DNA of 64,000 nucleotides, from the NCBI GenBank assembly GCA_002734085.1, contig NVXV01000006.1:147134-211133 (forward strand). The letters run 5' to 3'. The translations under genes were made by a program, and so were the position numbers. This document shows, in pieces, positions 17,650 to 26,614 of this stretch. Each line of letters begins with the position of its first letter. Within the stretch, counting starts at the first letter, position 1. This DNA is from Fluviicola sp. GTDB lineage: Bacteria; Bacteroidota; Bacteroidia; Flavobacteriales_D; Crocinitomicaceae. Below the pieces are notes generated by a model that saw nothing but the letters and a program-made list of their open reading frames with translations, was not told where the DNA came from and searched no databases.

Positions 17650-18604
17650 GAATGAGTAAAGTGATAATCATGAAAAACAAAGAAGCAAAAGTGATAACAA
17701 TAACGATTACTGATCTTTTAGGCTTAGCTTTTTTATCAGACGGAACGGCCCATTCAACAACAAACTTGTGATTGAAATCTTCATAAGCATCGGACATTGC
17801 CTGCTCGTATGCAACTTCTTGTAGTGTGAGCTTCTCGATTCGGTATTCTCTTAAATCTGCTAGTGCATCATATTTTGCACCATATTTCAAGTTGACATCA
17901 ATTTTATCCTTAAAAAACGCTTTGTCTTCTGCAGTTTTGGACTCATTTAACGCAGAGAATAAATTTGCTCTGGCCTCTGCATTAACTACTCCTAATGCAG
18001 ATAAGCTATCCATTTCTTCAACTAAATCATTTTGTTCTTGGTTTAATTTGTCAAGTTTACGCTTATTTACTTCATACGCTGGGATAGTTCTTTCTTTAAT
18101 TAGGTTGTTTTTAACCGTATCAATTAAAGCAACAATTTTATTGGCAATTTTCGCAGCTTGCTCAGGTTTCTCATCAAGTACAGAAATATTAATTGATCCA
18201 AAACGAGTTCTTTCAAAACTAATGTGTTCTCCGTATGCTTGACCTAATTTATAATTGAAATTTTCATCATCGGGTTCGATTTCGTAAACTTCGGCAAGAT
18301 TAAATTGATTTATAATTCGATTTTTTATTCTTGATGATTGAAGTATTTGAATAAGCTGTTCCGCATGTTCTTCTTCACCAAAATCCATTGCACTTGCTTT
18401 AGCATTTCGTTGTTCACTAAAAGATACTGTACTCGTCGCGGCTGGAAAAACAATGGCATTTGATTTATAAAGTACAGTCATTGAAAGTGAAACCACAATT
18501 CCAATAACGCCAGCGATTATCCCGGTGAAGATTAATACTTTACGATTTCTCCAAATGAACAATAATAGTTCATTTGATTTGCCGTTTGAATTTTGATCTT
18601 TCAT
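17615..18604 (-). CDS. Wzz-like polysaccharide chain-length determinant protein
   Basis: A 329-residue inner-membrane protein with one transmembrane helix near residues 16-40, a long periplasmic coiled-coil-rich region, and a second helix at about 297-318 after a proline-containing segment (SDKKAKPKRSVIVIVI). This is the Wzz/polysaccharide co-polymerase architecture without a kinase domain. NLIKERTIPAYEVNKRKLD starts the coiled-coil part. It overlaps the ligase/polymerase-like gene by up to 35 bp; the two form a functional pair controlling glycan length. Confidence 0.85.
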   Translation of the reverse strand: MKDQNSNGKSNELLLFIWRNRKVLIFTGIIAGVIGIVVSLSMTVLYKSNAIVFPAATSTVSFSEQRNAKASAMDFGEEEHAEQLIQILQSSRIKNRIINQFNLAEVYEIEPDDENFNYKLGQAYGEHISFERTRFGSINISVLDEKPEQAAKIANKIVALIDTVKNNLIKERTIPAYEVNKRKLDKLNQEQNDLVEEMDSLSALGVVNAEARANLFSALNESKTAEDKAFFKDKIDVNLKYGAKYDALADLREYRIEKLTLQEVAYEQAMSDAYEDFNHKFVVEWAVPSDKKAKPKRSVIVIVITFASLFFMIITLLIRDKIREIKKLA

Positions 18605-18666
18605 AAATAATTTTAGTTGTAATCAATAACTATATTGAGGAATAAATATTTTAAAATAGGGAACTT

Positions 18667-20796
18667 TTATTTTACTAATTTCATTTCCTCAACAATATGT
18701 GGAGCTTCTCCATATATATCAATAAGCCAAAGTACATATCGAATATCTACAGAGATGTTTCGGCATCGAGAAGCATCAAACATGTAGTCGCTCATGGTGC
18801 TTTCCCAACTTCTATCGAAATTGATTCCCATTAAATTTCCTTCTGCATCAATTACAGGTGACCCTGAATTACCTCCAGTCGTGTGATTCGATCCAGTAAA
18901 ACAAACCCAAAGCTCCCCGTCTTGAGCGTATTGTCCATAGTTTTTCTCCTCGTACAACTCTAACATTCTAGGAAGTAGATCAAAGTCATCTTCCCCCGTA
19001 TTATACTTTTCAATAACTCCATCTAGTGTAGTGTGAGGTGTATATTTCATTCCATCTCTCGGTGTTGATCCTTCGAGTTTTCCATAAGTAACACGTATTG
19101 TACTGTTCGCGTCAGCCCAATGTTTTTCTTCTGGATACATTTCATACTTACCTTTGACATAAGTCTTCATTAGTTCATTTTTAGTACTGTAATAGGCACG
19201 AAGATCTGTCAATAATTTCTCTTCAAAAATCTTTTGTATCTCTTGGTACAACTTATAACCAGGATCCTTTGAAAGCTTTTTTAATGATGATTTACCGAAC
19301 TTTTCTATAAATGAATTAAACCTGTCTAAGTCTGTCAATATGGAGTTATCGAATATATCGTCTGCCAAATCATTTATTTCTTCAGATTTTAATGATGACG
19401 GAAGCAATTCTTCTGAGATAGCTTTTTTATAATAATCACTTTGTAATTTAAAAATCTCTTTATCAATTGATACTTCATAACTATCATAAAAGTTTGGAGC
19501 ACCCTCAACAATTTTCTTTTGTTGATCGGAAAAAGCTTCTTCACTTTCATTCTCTTTAAGTTTAATCAAATCACTAATAGTTCTCGCTCTTTTAAAAAGT
19601 TCAGGACCAACATAGATATACTCAATGTACATATTATAAGCAAAATCTGAATTATTGTATTTTGTAGAGAGTTCTCTTAGCTCTTTTACAACGGTGCCAT
19701 ACTCTACTTGCCATTTCTCTTTTGATTTGGCTTCATTCGTATATCCTTTTTCGTAATCTAACTTCTTTTCTATGGCTGATCCTCTTTTTAATCCGTCGAT
19801 TTGTCCAATCCACTTTTTCCAGGCGTTGGCAATTCTTGCTTGTTTTGAAGCGTATTTGAGAGTTGTCTCTTCAGATGTCTTCATAGCAGCATTAATTACT
19901 GAAAGCGACAAGTCTCTCATTTTTATTTGTGCAGGACGCATTTCATTGATGATGAAGTCCAACTCTGTGGAAATAGTATGTTGATCTGTTCTTCCAGGGA
20001 AACCAAAAACCATCGTAAAATCATCTTTTTGTCTTGGCTTTAAAGAAATAGGTAGGTAATGGATAGGTGTGTAAGGTTTATTATTTTCATTAATTTCAGC
20101 TGGTTTATTTTCATCGTTAGCGTAAATACGAAACATAGAAAAATCTCCAGTATGTCTAGGCCAAACCCAGTTGTCAGTGTCTCCACCAAATTTACCAACG
20201 GTCGTTGGAGGTGTACCCACTAACCTGACATCATTAAAAGTTTCTTTCACTAACAAGTAATAACTATTTCCAAAATCAAATGGTTTTATGTCGGCTTCGA
20301 AATGAGTTCCGTTTATTGAAGCAGCTTTAATTTTAGCGATATTTGTTTGAATGGTAAGCAATAGTTCGTCACCTTCCATGTTTTCTGTTCCTTCAAGGAC
20401 TTGTTTTGTTACGTCTTCTATTCTTACCATGCGAGCAGCAGTTAAGCCTGGATTAGTAAGCTCTTCAGATAAGTTTTTAGCCCAAAATCCGTATTTCGCA
20501 ATATTGTTTTCAAGCGTTGAGTGAGAATAGATTTGTGAAAATCCACAGTGGTGATTTGTTAAAAGTAGACCTCTATCCGAAACTAATTCTGCAGTACAAC
20601 CTCCACCGAAATGAATAATTGCATCTTTAATACTTGCATTGTTAACGTCATAAATATCTGATGCACTTAGTTTCATTCCCATTGCCTGCATTTCTGATTC
20701 AAATGCTCCCAACAATGTTGGGATAATCATTCCTTCCTCAGAACGAGCGAATAATGTAGAAAATAGTAAAGCAATTATTAATGTGAATTTTTTCAT
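18667..20796 (-). CDS. S46 family dipeptidyl peptidase, DPP11-like
   Basis: A 709-residue periplasmic serine peptidase with signal peptide MKKFTLIIALLFSTLFARS. The S46 N-terminal part has GGGCTAELVSDRGLLLTNHH, with the catalytic His in NHHC (81-84). The catalytic Ser is about residue 646 in GGNSGSPVIDAEGNL. The residue governing P1 specificity (Gly in DPP7, Arg in DPP11) is Arg at about 662 in INFDRSWE, so cleavage after Asp/Glu is predicted. DPP7/DPP11 feed dipeptides to asaccharolytic Bacteroidota. Upstream, TATCTTTA (minus strand, 20824-20817) is a near-match -7 promoter. Confidence 0.92.
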   Translation of the reverse strand: MKKFTLIIALLFSTLFARSEEGMIIPTLLGAFESEMQAMGMKLSASDIYDVNNASIKDAIIHFGGGCTAELVSDRGLLLTNHHCGFSQIYSHSTLENNIAKYGFWAKNLSEELTNPGLTAARMVRIEDVTKQVLEGTENMEGDELLLTIQTNIAKIKAASINGTHFEADIKPFDFGNSYYLLVKETFNDVRLVGTPPTTVGKFGGDTDNWVWPRHTGDFSMFRIYANDENKPAEINENNKPYTPIHYLPISLKPRQKDDFTMVFGFPGRTDQHTISTELDFIINEMRPAQIKMRDLSLSVINAAMKTSEETTLKYASKQARIANAWKKWIGQIDGLKRGSAIEKKLDYEKGYTNEAKSKEKWQVEYGTVVKELRELSTKYNNSDFAYNMYIEYIYVGPELFKRARTISDLIKLKENESEEAFSDQQKKIVEGAPNFYDSYEVSIDKEIFKLQSDYYKKAISEELLPSSLKSEEINDLADDIFDNSILTDLDRFNSFIEKFGKSSLKKLSKDPGYKLYQEIQKIFEEKLLTDLRAYYSTKNELMKTYVKGKYEMYPEEKHWADANSTIRVTYGKLEGSTPRDGMKYTPHTTLDGVIEKYNTGEDDFDLLPRMLELYEEKNYGQYAQDGELWVCFTGSNHTTGGNSGSPVIDAEGNLMGINFDRSWESTMSDYMFDASRCRNISVDIRYVLWLIDIYGEAPHIVEEMKLVK

Positions 20797-20888
20797 ATCT
20801 ATTTTATTTGAAGTCGTAAAGATACGAACTGTATAGAAATTTAACGTAATTTATAGCTATAAACAATAGAATTTTGCAATTTTGTAGT

Positions 20889-21545
20889 GTGGATATTTTA
20901 AACTTTATATTTCGACTTGGAGTTGTCTTGGCAATTTTTGGATTCTTATGGTGGTTAATTAACCTTGGATTGAATGTTATTCGTGGGGGTAGAAAAAAAA
21001 TGCTTACAGAGGCATATATTATCAAATTAGTAAGGTACTTTTTCCTTGTTGACGTGGTGATTTTATTTTGTTTGGATCAATCTCAAGGACAGATAGACCT
21101 GAATAATACAATAATTGCTGGATTAGTATTACTAATGTACTTTATCGGAAAGATTCAGAATGCACAATTGCGACAAAGCATTTTTTCTGTTCAAGGGAAT
21201 ATGGGGATGCAAAATATTATGAATCAAATGAAGCCAGTTTTTAATGTCCGATATGAAGCTGTGGTTATTGTGATTTCAGTGTTGTTCTTTATTGGTTTTA
21301 TACTTTACCCTAATTACGCAATCAATCCGATAAGTAATTGGTTTTACGAAGCAATTGTAGACATAGAAGATACGCCTGTTTTTGGTTTTATCTTTAAAGT
21401 GATTGGTTTCTTCTTTATGGTTTCTATAATAATGAAGGTAGTACAAGGCTTTACCGCATTGATTACAGGTAACTCAATGAATAATAATGATAACAATCAA
21501 GATGATTCGAACGATGATTTTGATGATTATACAGAGATAAAATAA
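20889..21545 (+). CDS. Uncharacterised four-helix membrane protein with acidic tail
   Basis: About 218 residues. Transmembrane helices lie near IFRLGVVLAIFGFLWWLIN, YFFLVDVVILFCL, AVVIVISVLFFIGFILY and VIGFFFMVSIIMKVV. The C-terminal tail is rich in Asn and Asp (NDNNQDDSNDDFDDYTEIK), probably cytoplasmic and flexible. No ATG is available before residue 43 of the open frame. I choose GTG at 20889; a TTG at 20874 is the other option. I do not recognise the family. It diverges from the S46 peptidase and converges on coaE. Confidence 0.6.
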   Translation: MDILNFIFRLGVVLAIFGFLWWLINLGLNVIRGGRKKMLTEAYIIKLVRYFFLVDVVILFCLDQSQGQIDLNNTIIAGLVLLMYFIGKIQNAQLRQSIFSVQGNMGMQNIMNQMKPVFNVRYEAVVIVISVLFFIGFILYPNYAINPISNWFYEAIVDIEDTPVFGFIFKVIGFFFMVSIIMKVVQGFTALITGNSMNNNDNNQDDSNDDFDDYTEIK

Positions 21546-21554
21546 AAGTTACGC

Positions 21555-22136
21555 TTAGTTAGATTGTAATTTTGAAATAATCTTTTCTACTTGAGGAACT
21601 AGCAGGCTATTTTCGTTATTTTCAATAATAAAGTCTGCTAGATCAGCTTTCTTTTTGTCAGACCATTGATTTTTCATTCTTTCCTTAACTGATTTCATGG
21701 ATGCATTGTCTCTATCCATGACTCTTTTTAAACGTAAATCTTCATCTGCAATAACAAGAATAGTAGAATCAAAATTCTTATATCCTCCAGTTTCAAAAAG
21801 GATAGCAGCTTCATTAAATACCAATGTGTTTTGATGGTTTTTTGCAAAATCTTCGAAGGCTTGCCGCACTGCTGGATGAACTATGGCGTTGATTCTATTT
21901 TTTAATTCAGGTTGATTAAATATTTTATCTGCTAAAAAACTTCGATTTATATCCTTGTCAAGATATGCTCCATTCCCAAAAGTCTGTTTTATTTCAGCAA
22001 CGATCTTATTATCGTGCAACATAATCTGTTTAGCCTCAAGATCTGAATAAAAAACAGGGAAGCCTTTTATGGATAATATTTTACCAATAATAGATTTCCC
22101 TGATCCAATTCCACCGGTTATACCGATTTTCTTCAT
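21555..22136 (-). CDS. coaE: Dephospho-CoA kinase
   Basis: A 193-residue kinase performing the last step of coenzyme A synthesis (3'-phosphorylation of dephospho-CoA). The P-loop GITGGIGSGKS is at residues 5-15, FYSDLEAKQ and the lid region RDNASMKSVKERMKNQWSD fit the family, and IVHPAVRQAF is conserved. Length is typical. It is the last gene of a tight minus-strand operon siaB-siaC-coaE (3-bp gap to siaC). Confidence 0.95.
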   Translation of the reverse strand: MKKIGITGGIGSGKSIIGKILSIKGFPVFYSDLEAKQIMLHDNKIVAEIKQTFGNGAYLDKDINRSFLADKIFNQPELKNRINAIVHPAVRQAFEDFAKNHQNTLVFNEAAILFETGGYKNFDSTILVIADEDLRLKRVMDRDNASMKSVKERMKNQWSDKKKADLADFIIENNENSLLVPQVEKIISKLQSN

Positions 22137-22139
22137 TTT

Positions 22140-22523
22140 CTAGATCTCTTCAACTTCGATCATTTTGAAAGGTAGACTAATGATTGCTTGGTAATCTTCT
22201 CCAGCCTCTTCCATATCTTCATCATCTTCTTCAAAGTACCAGTTTACCTTAACCTCAGTTCCATTTCCATTTAAAGATTCTAAAAGTTTAAATAGATCAA
22301 GAATACATTTAGAAGATGAGGTGTTAAAATACTCTAATTTAACATCAAAAATAGTCTCAGACTTAGGTGATTTACCGTAAGCTTCTACCCATTCGTTCAA
22401 AGGCTTGTAGAATTCAACAGAATTCTCGGGAATTGATCTTCCCTTCACTTCTAGAACACCCGTACTTTCGTCGAAATTGATAGTAGGTGTTTTTGGTGAA
22501 CCTTCCATGTTTAGATTTCCCAT
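22140..22523 (-). CDS. SiaC-family regulatory phosphoprotein (DUF1987)
   Basis: A 127-residue protein of the SiaC/DUF1987 family, which has an anti-sigma-antagonist-like fold. TINFDESTGVLEVKGRSIPE and the phosphorylation-site region EYFNTSSSKCILDL are visible; the Thr is residue 68, the same number as the Thr phosphorylated by SiaB in Pseudomonas aeruginosa SiaC. There, unphosphorylated SiaC activates the diguanylate cyclase SiaD. No such cyclase is in this window, so the target here is unknown. It sits 7 bp after siaB and 3 bp before coaE. Confidence 0.85.
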   Translation of the reverse strand: MGNLNMEGSPKTPTINFDESTGVLEVKGRSIPENSVEFYKPLNEWVEAYGKSPKSETIFDVKLEYFNTSSSKCILDLFKLLESLNGNGTEVKVNWYFEEDDEDMEEAGEDYQAIISLPFKMIEVEEI

Positions 22524-22530
22524 AATTTGT

Positions 22531-23085
22531 TTAATTAATTTTTACATTTAGACAAAAGAAGTCATATTTCTTATCTACTGGTAAGAAACTATACTCCAAC
22601 TTATTCCCTGATTTTCTTGCAATATCAATCATCCCTAGTCCAGCAGTGCCTTTTTCAGACATCTCACCTTCATTTAATACAGATTTGTATAGGACTCTTA
22701 ATTCTTCTTTGTTTAAGGCATTAATATCATCAAGCTTTACTTTTAAATCTTCGCTATTTTCCTTGAGAATGTAATTTCCAGTTTTAACCTCATAGTTTCC
22801 TTCATTTTTAGAAATCATCAATAATGCTGATTTAGAAAATAAAAAATTTATACCGTCTTCTTCCTGAATATTTTCATTGTGATGATATAAGTTTTGAAGG
22901 CATTCAACTAAAACATTGTATACTTTTTTCTTTGTTTTATTCGATTTTTCTACGTGATTTAACTTTGATTCCATTATCTGAAGCACCGAGGACAGAAGGT
23001 CTGGCGTGACTACACCTTTGAACGATAGCATCGTGTGGTCTCGCTCCATTGCTTGGTATAATTCGTAAATGCTTTTTAAAGACAT
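22531..23085 (-). CDS. SiaB-family protein kinase
   Basis: A 184-residue GHKL-like kinase matching SiaB (DUF6272), which phosphorylates SiaC. An N-box-like VLVECLQNLYHHNEN and a glycine-rich GTAGLGMIDIARKSG toward the C-terminus are seen. The pairing with siaC directly downstream is the expected arrangement for this module. It is the first gene of the operon and is preceded by a good Bacteroidota promoter. Confidence 0.85.
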   Translation of the reverse strand: MSLKSIYELYQAMERDHTMLSFKGVVTPDLLSSVLQIMESKLNHVEKSNKTKKKVYNVLVECLQNLYHHNENIQEEDGINFLFSKSALLMISKNEGNYEVKTGNYILKENSEDLKVKLDDINALNKEELRVLYKSVLNEGEMSEKGTAGLGMIDIARKSGNKLEYSFLPVDKKYDFFCLNVKIN

Positions 23086-23112
23086 TATTGCTTAACAGAT
23101 TATTTTGTTAGA

Positions 23113-23143
23113 CAAATATATCAAAATGTTCTATAAACGCAAC
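23113..23143 (-). promoter_or_regulatory. Promoter of the siaB-siaC-coaE operon
   Basis: On the minus strand, GTTG (23143-23140) is followed after 19 nt by TATATTTG (23120-23113), an almost perfect Bacteroidota TTTG-N19-TAnnTTTG promoter, 28 bp before the siaB ATG. It is the best-formed promoter I see in the window. Confidence 0.65.
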
Positions 23144-23200
23144 TATTCTATTTAAAAACCTAAAAACTTTATTTTAAGCGTTCCAGAATTTATTGTAATG

Positions 23201-23208
23201 TATATTTG
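23201..23208 (+). promoter_or_regulatory. -7 promoter element of methyltransferase/ZIP operon
   Basis: TATATTTG matches TAnnTTTG on the plus strand. It lies about 96 bp before the chosen methyltransferase ATG at 23304. Confidence 0.4.
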
Positions 23209-23303
23209 AAACTAAATTAGTCGCTTTGAAGTTAAAAGATGCAACTTTATTGCAAAATAGCTTTGGAATAAATAGATTTGTACAGAATTTTTCAGTGAAT
23301 ATT

Positions 23304-24047
23304 ATGACAAAAACAAATTCTACCGATTGGTTTGAGACTTGGTTTGACACTTCCTATTATCATACGCTTTATAAGCATCGAGATACTGATGAGGCTGAGA
23401 GTTTTATTTCAAATTTAATTGAGTATTTGAAATTAAAAGATGGATCTAAATGTTTAGATCTAGCTTGTGGAAAAGGGAGACACTCCCTTTTTTTAAATAA
23501 AAATGGATTTGATGTTACTGGCTTAGATCTTTCTATCAATAGTATAGAAAGTGCCAAGTCAATGGAGAATGATACGCTAAAGTTTGATGTTCATGACATG
23601 CGTGAGGTCTATCAAGATGAAAAATTTGACGCTATTTTCAATTTGTTCACTAGTTTCGGTTATTTTGATAGTAATGAGGATAATCTAAAGGTTTTATACT
23701 CTGTTCATAAGATGCTAAAAGATGACGGAATATTTATAATTGATTTCATGAATGCAAAAAAATCAATAAATAGTCTGGTTGAATCTGAAATGAAAGAAAT
23801 TGATGGAATAAACTTTAAAATTAAACGCTCATTTGACGGTAAACATATTCATAAGAATATTCAATTTGAAGATGAAAGTCAAGATTTTGAATTTAACGAA
23901 AGGGTCCAAGCATTATTCAAAGAAGACTTTGAAAGGCTGTTAAATAAAAGCGGTTTTAGAATTGAGCAGTTGTTCGGTGATTTTGAATTGAATCCGTTTG
24001 ATGAATCGATTTCTAAAAGGTTAATAATAATTGCGAAAAAAGCATGA
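23304..24047 (+). CDS. Class I SAM-dependent methyltransferase
   Basis: A 247-residue protein with SAM-binding motif I CLDLACGKGRHSLFL followed by VTGLDLS (acidic ribose-binding loop), and a later segment FDAIFNLFTSFGYFD (motif IV). The substrate cannot be told from sequence. I start at ATG 23304; the frame stays open further upstream but only offers a TTG there. Its stop overlaps the ATG of the ZIP transporter gene (ATGA), so the two are translationally coupled. Confidence 0.82.
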   Translation: MTKTNSTDWFETWFDTSYYHTLYKHRDTDEAESFISNLIEYLKLKDGSKCLDLACGKGRHSLFLNKNGFDVTGLDLSINSIESAKSMENDTLKFDVHDMREVYQDEKFDAIFNLFTSFGYFDSNEDNLKVLYSVHKMLKDDGIFIIDFMNAKKSINSLVESEMKEIDGINFKIKRSFDGKHIHKNIQFEDESQDFEFNERVQALFKEDFERLLNKSGFRIEQLFGDFELNPFDESISKRLIIIAKKA

Positions 24048-24817
24048 ATGAATTTTTAGGAGCGGCTCTATTAGTAGGTGCTGTATTATTTGGAGGTGTT
24101 ATAGTTGCTTTACTTGAAAACTTAAACAGGGGCAAGATAATAAAGCTATTACTCTCTTTGAGTGGTGGGTTTTTATTGGCGATTGCTTTTATTCACTTCA
24201 TTCCCGAAATATATGTCCACAATGGTGATACTATAGGTTATTACATTTTGCTTGGGTTTTTAATACAACTCTTTTTAGAGTATTTTTCTGGTGGAATAGA
24301 ACATGGTCACGTTCATGTAAAAGGTAAGCACGGAGCAATCCCATGGACGCTTTTTATCTCTTTGAGTATTCATTCGATCATAGAGGGTATTCCTTTGGAA
24401 GGACAATTTCATGAAGGAGAACTTTTGAATGAGATTATTGATGTTCATTCTCATCATGGTCATAGTCATGAGTCTGCAATTCATGGAGTTAAAGGCTTGC
24501 TTTTAGGTGTGATTCTTCATAAAATACCAGTGGCCATTGCCTTGATGACTCTATTGATTGCATCTGGGTTTAAAAAATGGAAGGCTTGGCTAGTACTCGG
24601 TATATTTGCGTTGATGGCGCCTCTCGGAATAGTTTTAGGCCATTTTGGTGTAGCCCATTTTGTAGTAGATATGGAAATCATCTTAGCTGTTGTGGTTGGT
24701 ATGTTTCTTCATATATCTACCACTATTATTTTTGAGGCTTCAGAAAATCATCGTTTTAATTTCGTTAAACTAATCAGTCTTTTAATTGGTGTTGGTATAG
24801 CAGTAATAACAATTTAG
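24044..24817 (+). CDS. ZIP family metal transporter
   Basis: A 257-residue protein with about eight predicted membrane helices. The histidine-rich cytoplasmic loop HSHHGHSHESAIHG (residues about 134-147) and the helix IV/V signatures HSIIEGIP and HKIPVAIAL, which form the metal site, identify it as a ZIP transporter importing zinc, iron or manganese. It overlaps the methyltransferase stop codon by 4 bp. Confidence 0.9.
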   Translation: MNEFLGAALLVGAVLFGGVIVALLENLNRGKIIKLLLSLSGGFLLAIAFIHFIPEIYVHNGDTIGYYILLGFLIQLFLEYFSGGIEHGHVHVKGKHGAIPWTLFISLSIHSIIEGIPLEGQFHEGELLNEIIDVHSHHGHSHESAIHGVKGLLLGVILHKIPVAIALMTLLIASGFKKWKAWLVLGIFALMAPLGIVLGHFGVAHFVVDMEIILAVVVGMFLHISTTIIFEASENHRFNFVKLISLLIGVGIAVITI

Positions 24818-24889
24818 ACCTTATTTCGAATCAATAAGACGTTTTTATTTCCTAATATATGCTAGTGAGTTGGATTTTTATTTGAAGGT

Positions 24890-26044
24890 TCAAAATATCC
24901 CTAAACACAACTTTGCTCTTATTATTTTTTTGACAGAGTTATCAATTTCGGCTTGGGTATCTTCATCTTCTACATAGAGTTCAAGTAGGTCTTCATGAGC
25001 TTTGCTTGCGTCCAAAGGCATTAACAGAATGTCACAACCAGCCATCACTGCTAATTTGTTGGCGTTTTTTATATTACTTACGCCTCCCATATTCATAGCA
25101 TCAGTTACAATTAACCCTTTAAAACCTAAGCTATCTTTTAGTAAGTCGGTTACGATTTCTCTTGAAGTTGTGGCGGGTAACCCAGAGGTACTGTACTTAG
25201 AATTGTTTCTAACGGCAATATGGGCTATCATTATACTCATAATCTCATTTTTGATTAAGTCAGGATAATTAATCAACTCTTTCATTTCTCCATCAATATA
25301 AACTAACTTTTTATGTGTATCTCCTTCGACAAAGCCATGACCCGGAAAGTGTTTAGCGGTAGCCATTACCTGATGCTTTTGTGTTTCTCTAACAAATGCA
25401 GCGGACCAAGGAATTACGCTGTCAGGTTCATGCCCAAAACTTCTCCAGCCAACAGTTTTGTTTGGAGACATATCAACAACTGGGGCGAAGTTGTAATTGA
25501 TTCCAATTTCATTGAGATCCATTGAGATAGTATTAGCAACCTCAATTACTTCTTTTTTTGATTGTAATTTATTCGCTTTTTTAACAGGTGTTGAGTTGAT
25601 AATCTTTCTGTTTACTAAACTCGGTTCTGCATCTGCACTGTATAAAAAAGGAATGTGATTCAAAGAGTCATTCCAATGATTGTATTTTGATATCCAATTA
25701 GTAAATTGATTTTTAGTCCCATTGAGCATTAATACACCACCAATCTTGTTTTCTAGCACCAACTTGTTGATAGTCGCTTCAGTCTGTCCGTGATCTCCAA
25801 TTGCTGGCATAATTAGTTGGGCAACTCTTGCGTGTGGGCTAAGACTATTGAATATAGAATCAATATAGTTATTTAATAAATCATCCTCTTTAAAAAAATC
25901 ACTTAACAAGAATGAAACTTTTTCTTTAGGTACAACTTTTACATTTGTTGAACCTGAAGAAGAGATGTCTTCTACTATTTCATTTTGTGCACAAGCTGCA
26001 AAAAATAGTGATGCAATGAAAATTGTAATAAATGTTCTAAGCAT
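24890..26044 (-). CDS. Glycoside hydrolase family 3 lipoprotein, NagZ-like
   Basis: A 384-residue lipoprotein (lipobox LFFAACAQ) consisting of a single GH3 N-terminal domain. The NagZ catalytic loop AKHFPGHGFVEGDTHK (His/Asp dyad) and the nucleophile motif VTDAMNMGGVSN are intact, predicting beta-N-acetylglucosaminidase activity on peptidoglycan or chitin fragments. Many Bacteroidota homologues are fused to a C-terminal beta-lactamase-like domain; this one is not. The 3-bp gap to osmC upstream implies an operon. Confidence 0.88.
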   Translation of the reverse strand: MLRTFITIFIASLFFAACAQNEIVEDISSSGSTNVKVVPKEKVSFLLSDFFKEDDLLNNYIDSIFNSLSPHARVAQLIMPAIGDHGQTEATINKLVLENKIGGVLMLNGTKNQFTNWISKYNHWNDSLNHIPFLYSADAEPSLVNRKIINSTPVKKANKLQSKKEVIEVANTISMDLNEIGINYNFAPVVDMSPNKTVGWRSFGHEPDSVIPWSAAFVRETQKHQVMATAKHFPGHGFVEGDTHKKLVYIDGEMKELINYPDLIKNEIMSIMIAHIAVRNNSKYSTSGLPATTSREIVTDLLKDSLGFKGLIVTDAMNMGGVSNIKNANKLAVMAGCDILLMPLDASKAHEDLLELYVEDEDTQAEIDNSVKKIIRAKLCLGIF

Positions 26045-26047
26045 GAT

Positions 26048-26455
26048 TTAGTTATAAATAAAATTAACGTTTACTTGTATGTCGGAAGAGACACTTTTAG
26101 CTACAGGGCAATTTAACGCGGCACTTTCAATTTTTTTCTTTTGTTTATCATCCCAATTTTTTTCATTAATATAAATTTTAATATCCAATTGACCAATACG
26201 TCTTGGGTTATCAATCATATGTTTTTCAACCTCAGCTGTACACTTTTCAAATGGAATATCCCTTTGATTACAGTAAATTCCTATGATAGTCAGCATGCAG
26301 TTTACGTAAGCTGTTGCCACTAAATCGGTAGGAGAAAAAGCTTCTCCTTTGCCATTATTATCTACTGGAGCGTCTGTTAATATTTCATTTCCTGATTGGA
26401 CATGTTTTGATTTTGTCCTTAAACCACCCAAATATGAAACATTTATCTTTGTCAT
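26048..26455 (-). CDS. OsmC-family peroxiredoxin-like protein
   Basis: A 135-residue protein with the two reactive cysteines of OsmC/Ohr: AYVNCMLTI and AALNCPVAKSV. LTDAPVDNNGKGEAFSPTDL is the conserved N-terminal signature. OsmC proteins reduce organic hydroperoxides as thiol peroxidases. It is the first gene of an operon with the GH3 lipoprotein and diverges from lipA. Confidence 0.9.
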   Translation of the reverse strand: MTKINVSYLGGLRTKSKHVQSGNEILTDAPVDNNGKGEAFSPTDLVATAYVNCMLTIIGIYCNQRDIPFEKCTAEVEKHMIDNPRRIGQLDIKIYINEKNWDDKQKKKIESAALNCPVAKSVSSDIQVNVNFIYN

Positions 26456-26614
26456 AACAGCGAATATTGCTTAAATTTGTATATTGAAAAAATTGAGGTT
26501 AAAATTAAGAGTTTCATTTGACAAGTAAATGACTTTTTGGTTGTTTTTTACATTCCAACCAAACAGAATGTGTTTACGTATTGTTTATAACGGAAGAGTT
26601 GACAGAATTAATTT

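Noticed and set aside
17826..18242. Antisense frame of 138 codons inside the Wzz-like gene
   Set aside because: Ser/Leu/Phe-rich mirror of a Lys/Glu-rich coiled coil; a typical shadow frame.
22140..23085. Considered an anti-sigma factor/anti-sigma antagonist pair (RsbW/RsbV)
   Set aside because: The sequence features (NTSSSK site, DUF1987 layout, ECLQNLYHHN kinase motif) fit SiaC/SiaB better than RsbV/RsbW.
24830..24857. Possible terminator between the ZIP gene and the GH3 gene
   Set aside because: A 6-bp AT-rich stem (CTTATT/AATAAG) with a weak T-tract; too weak to claim.
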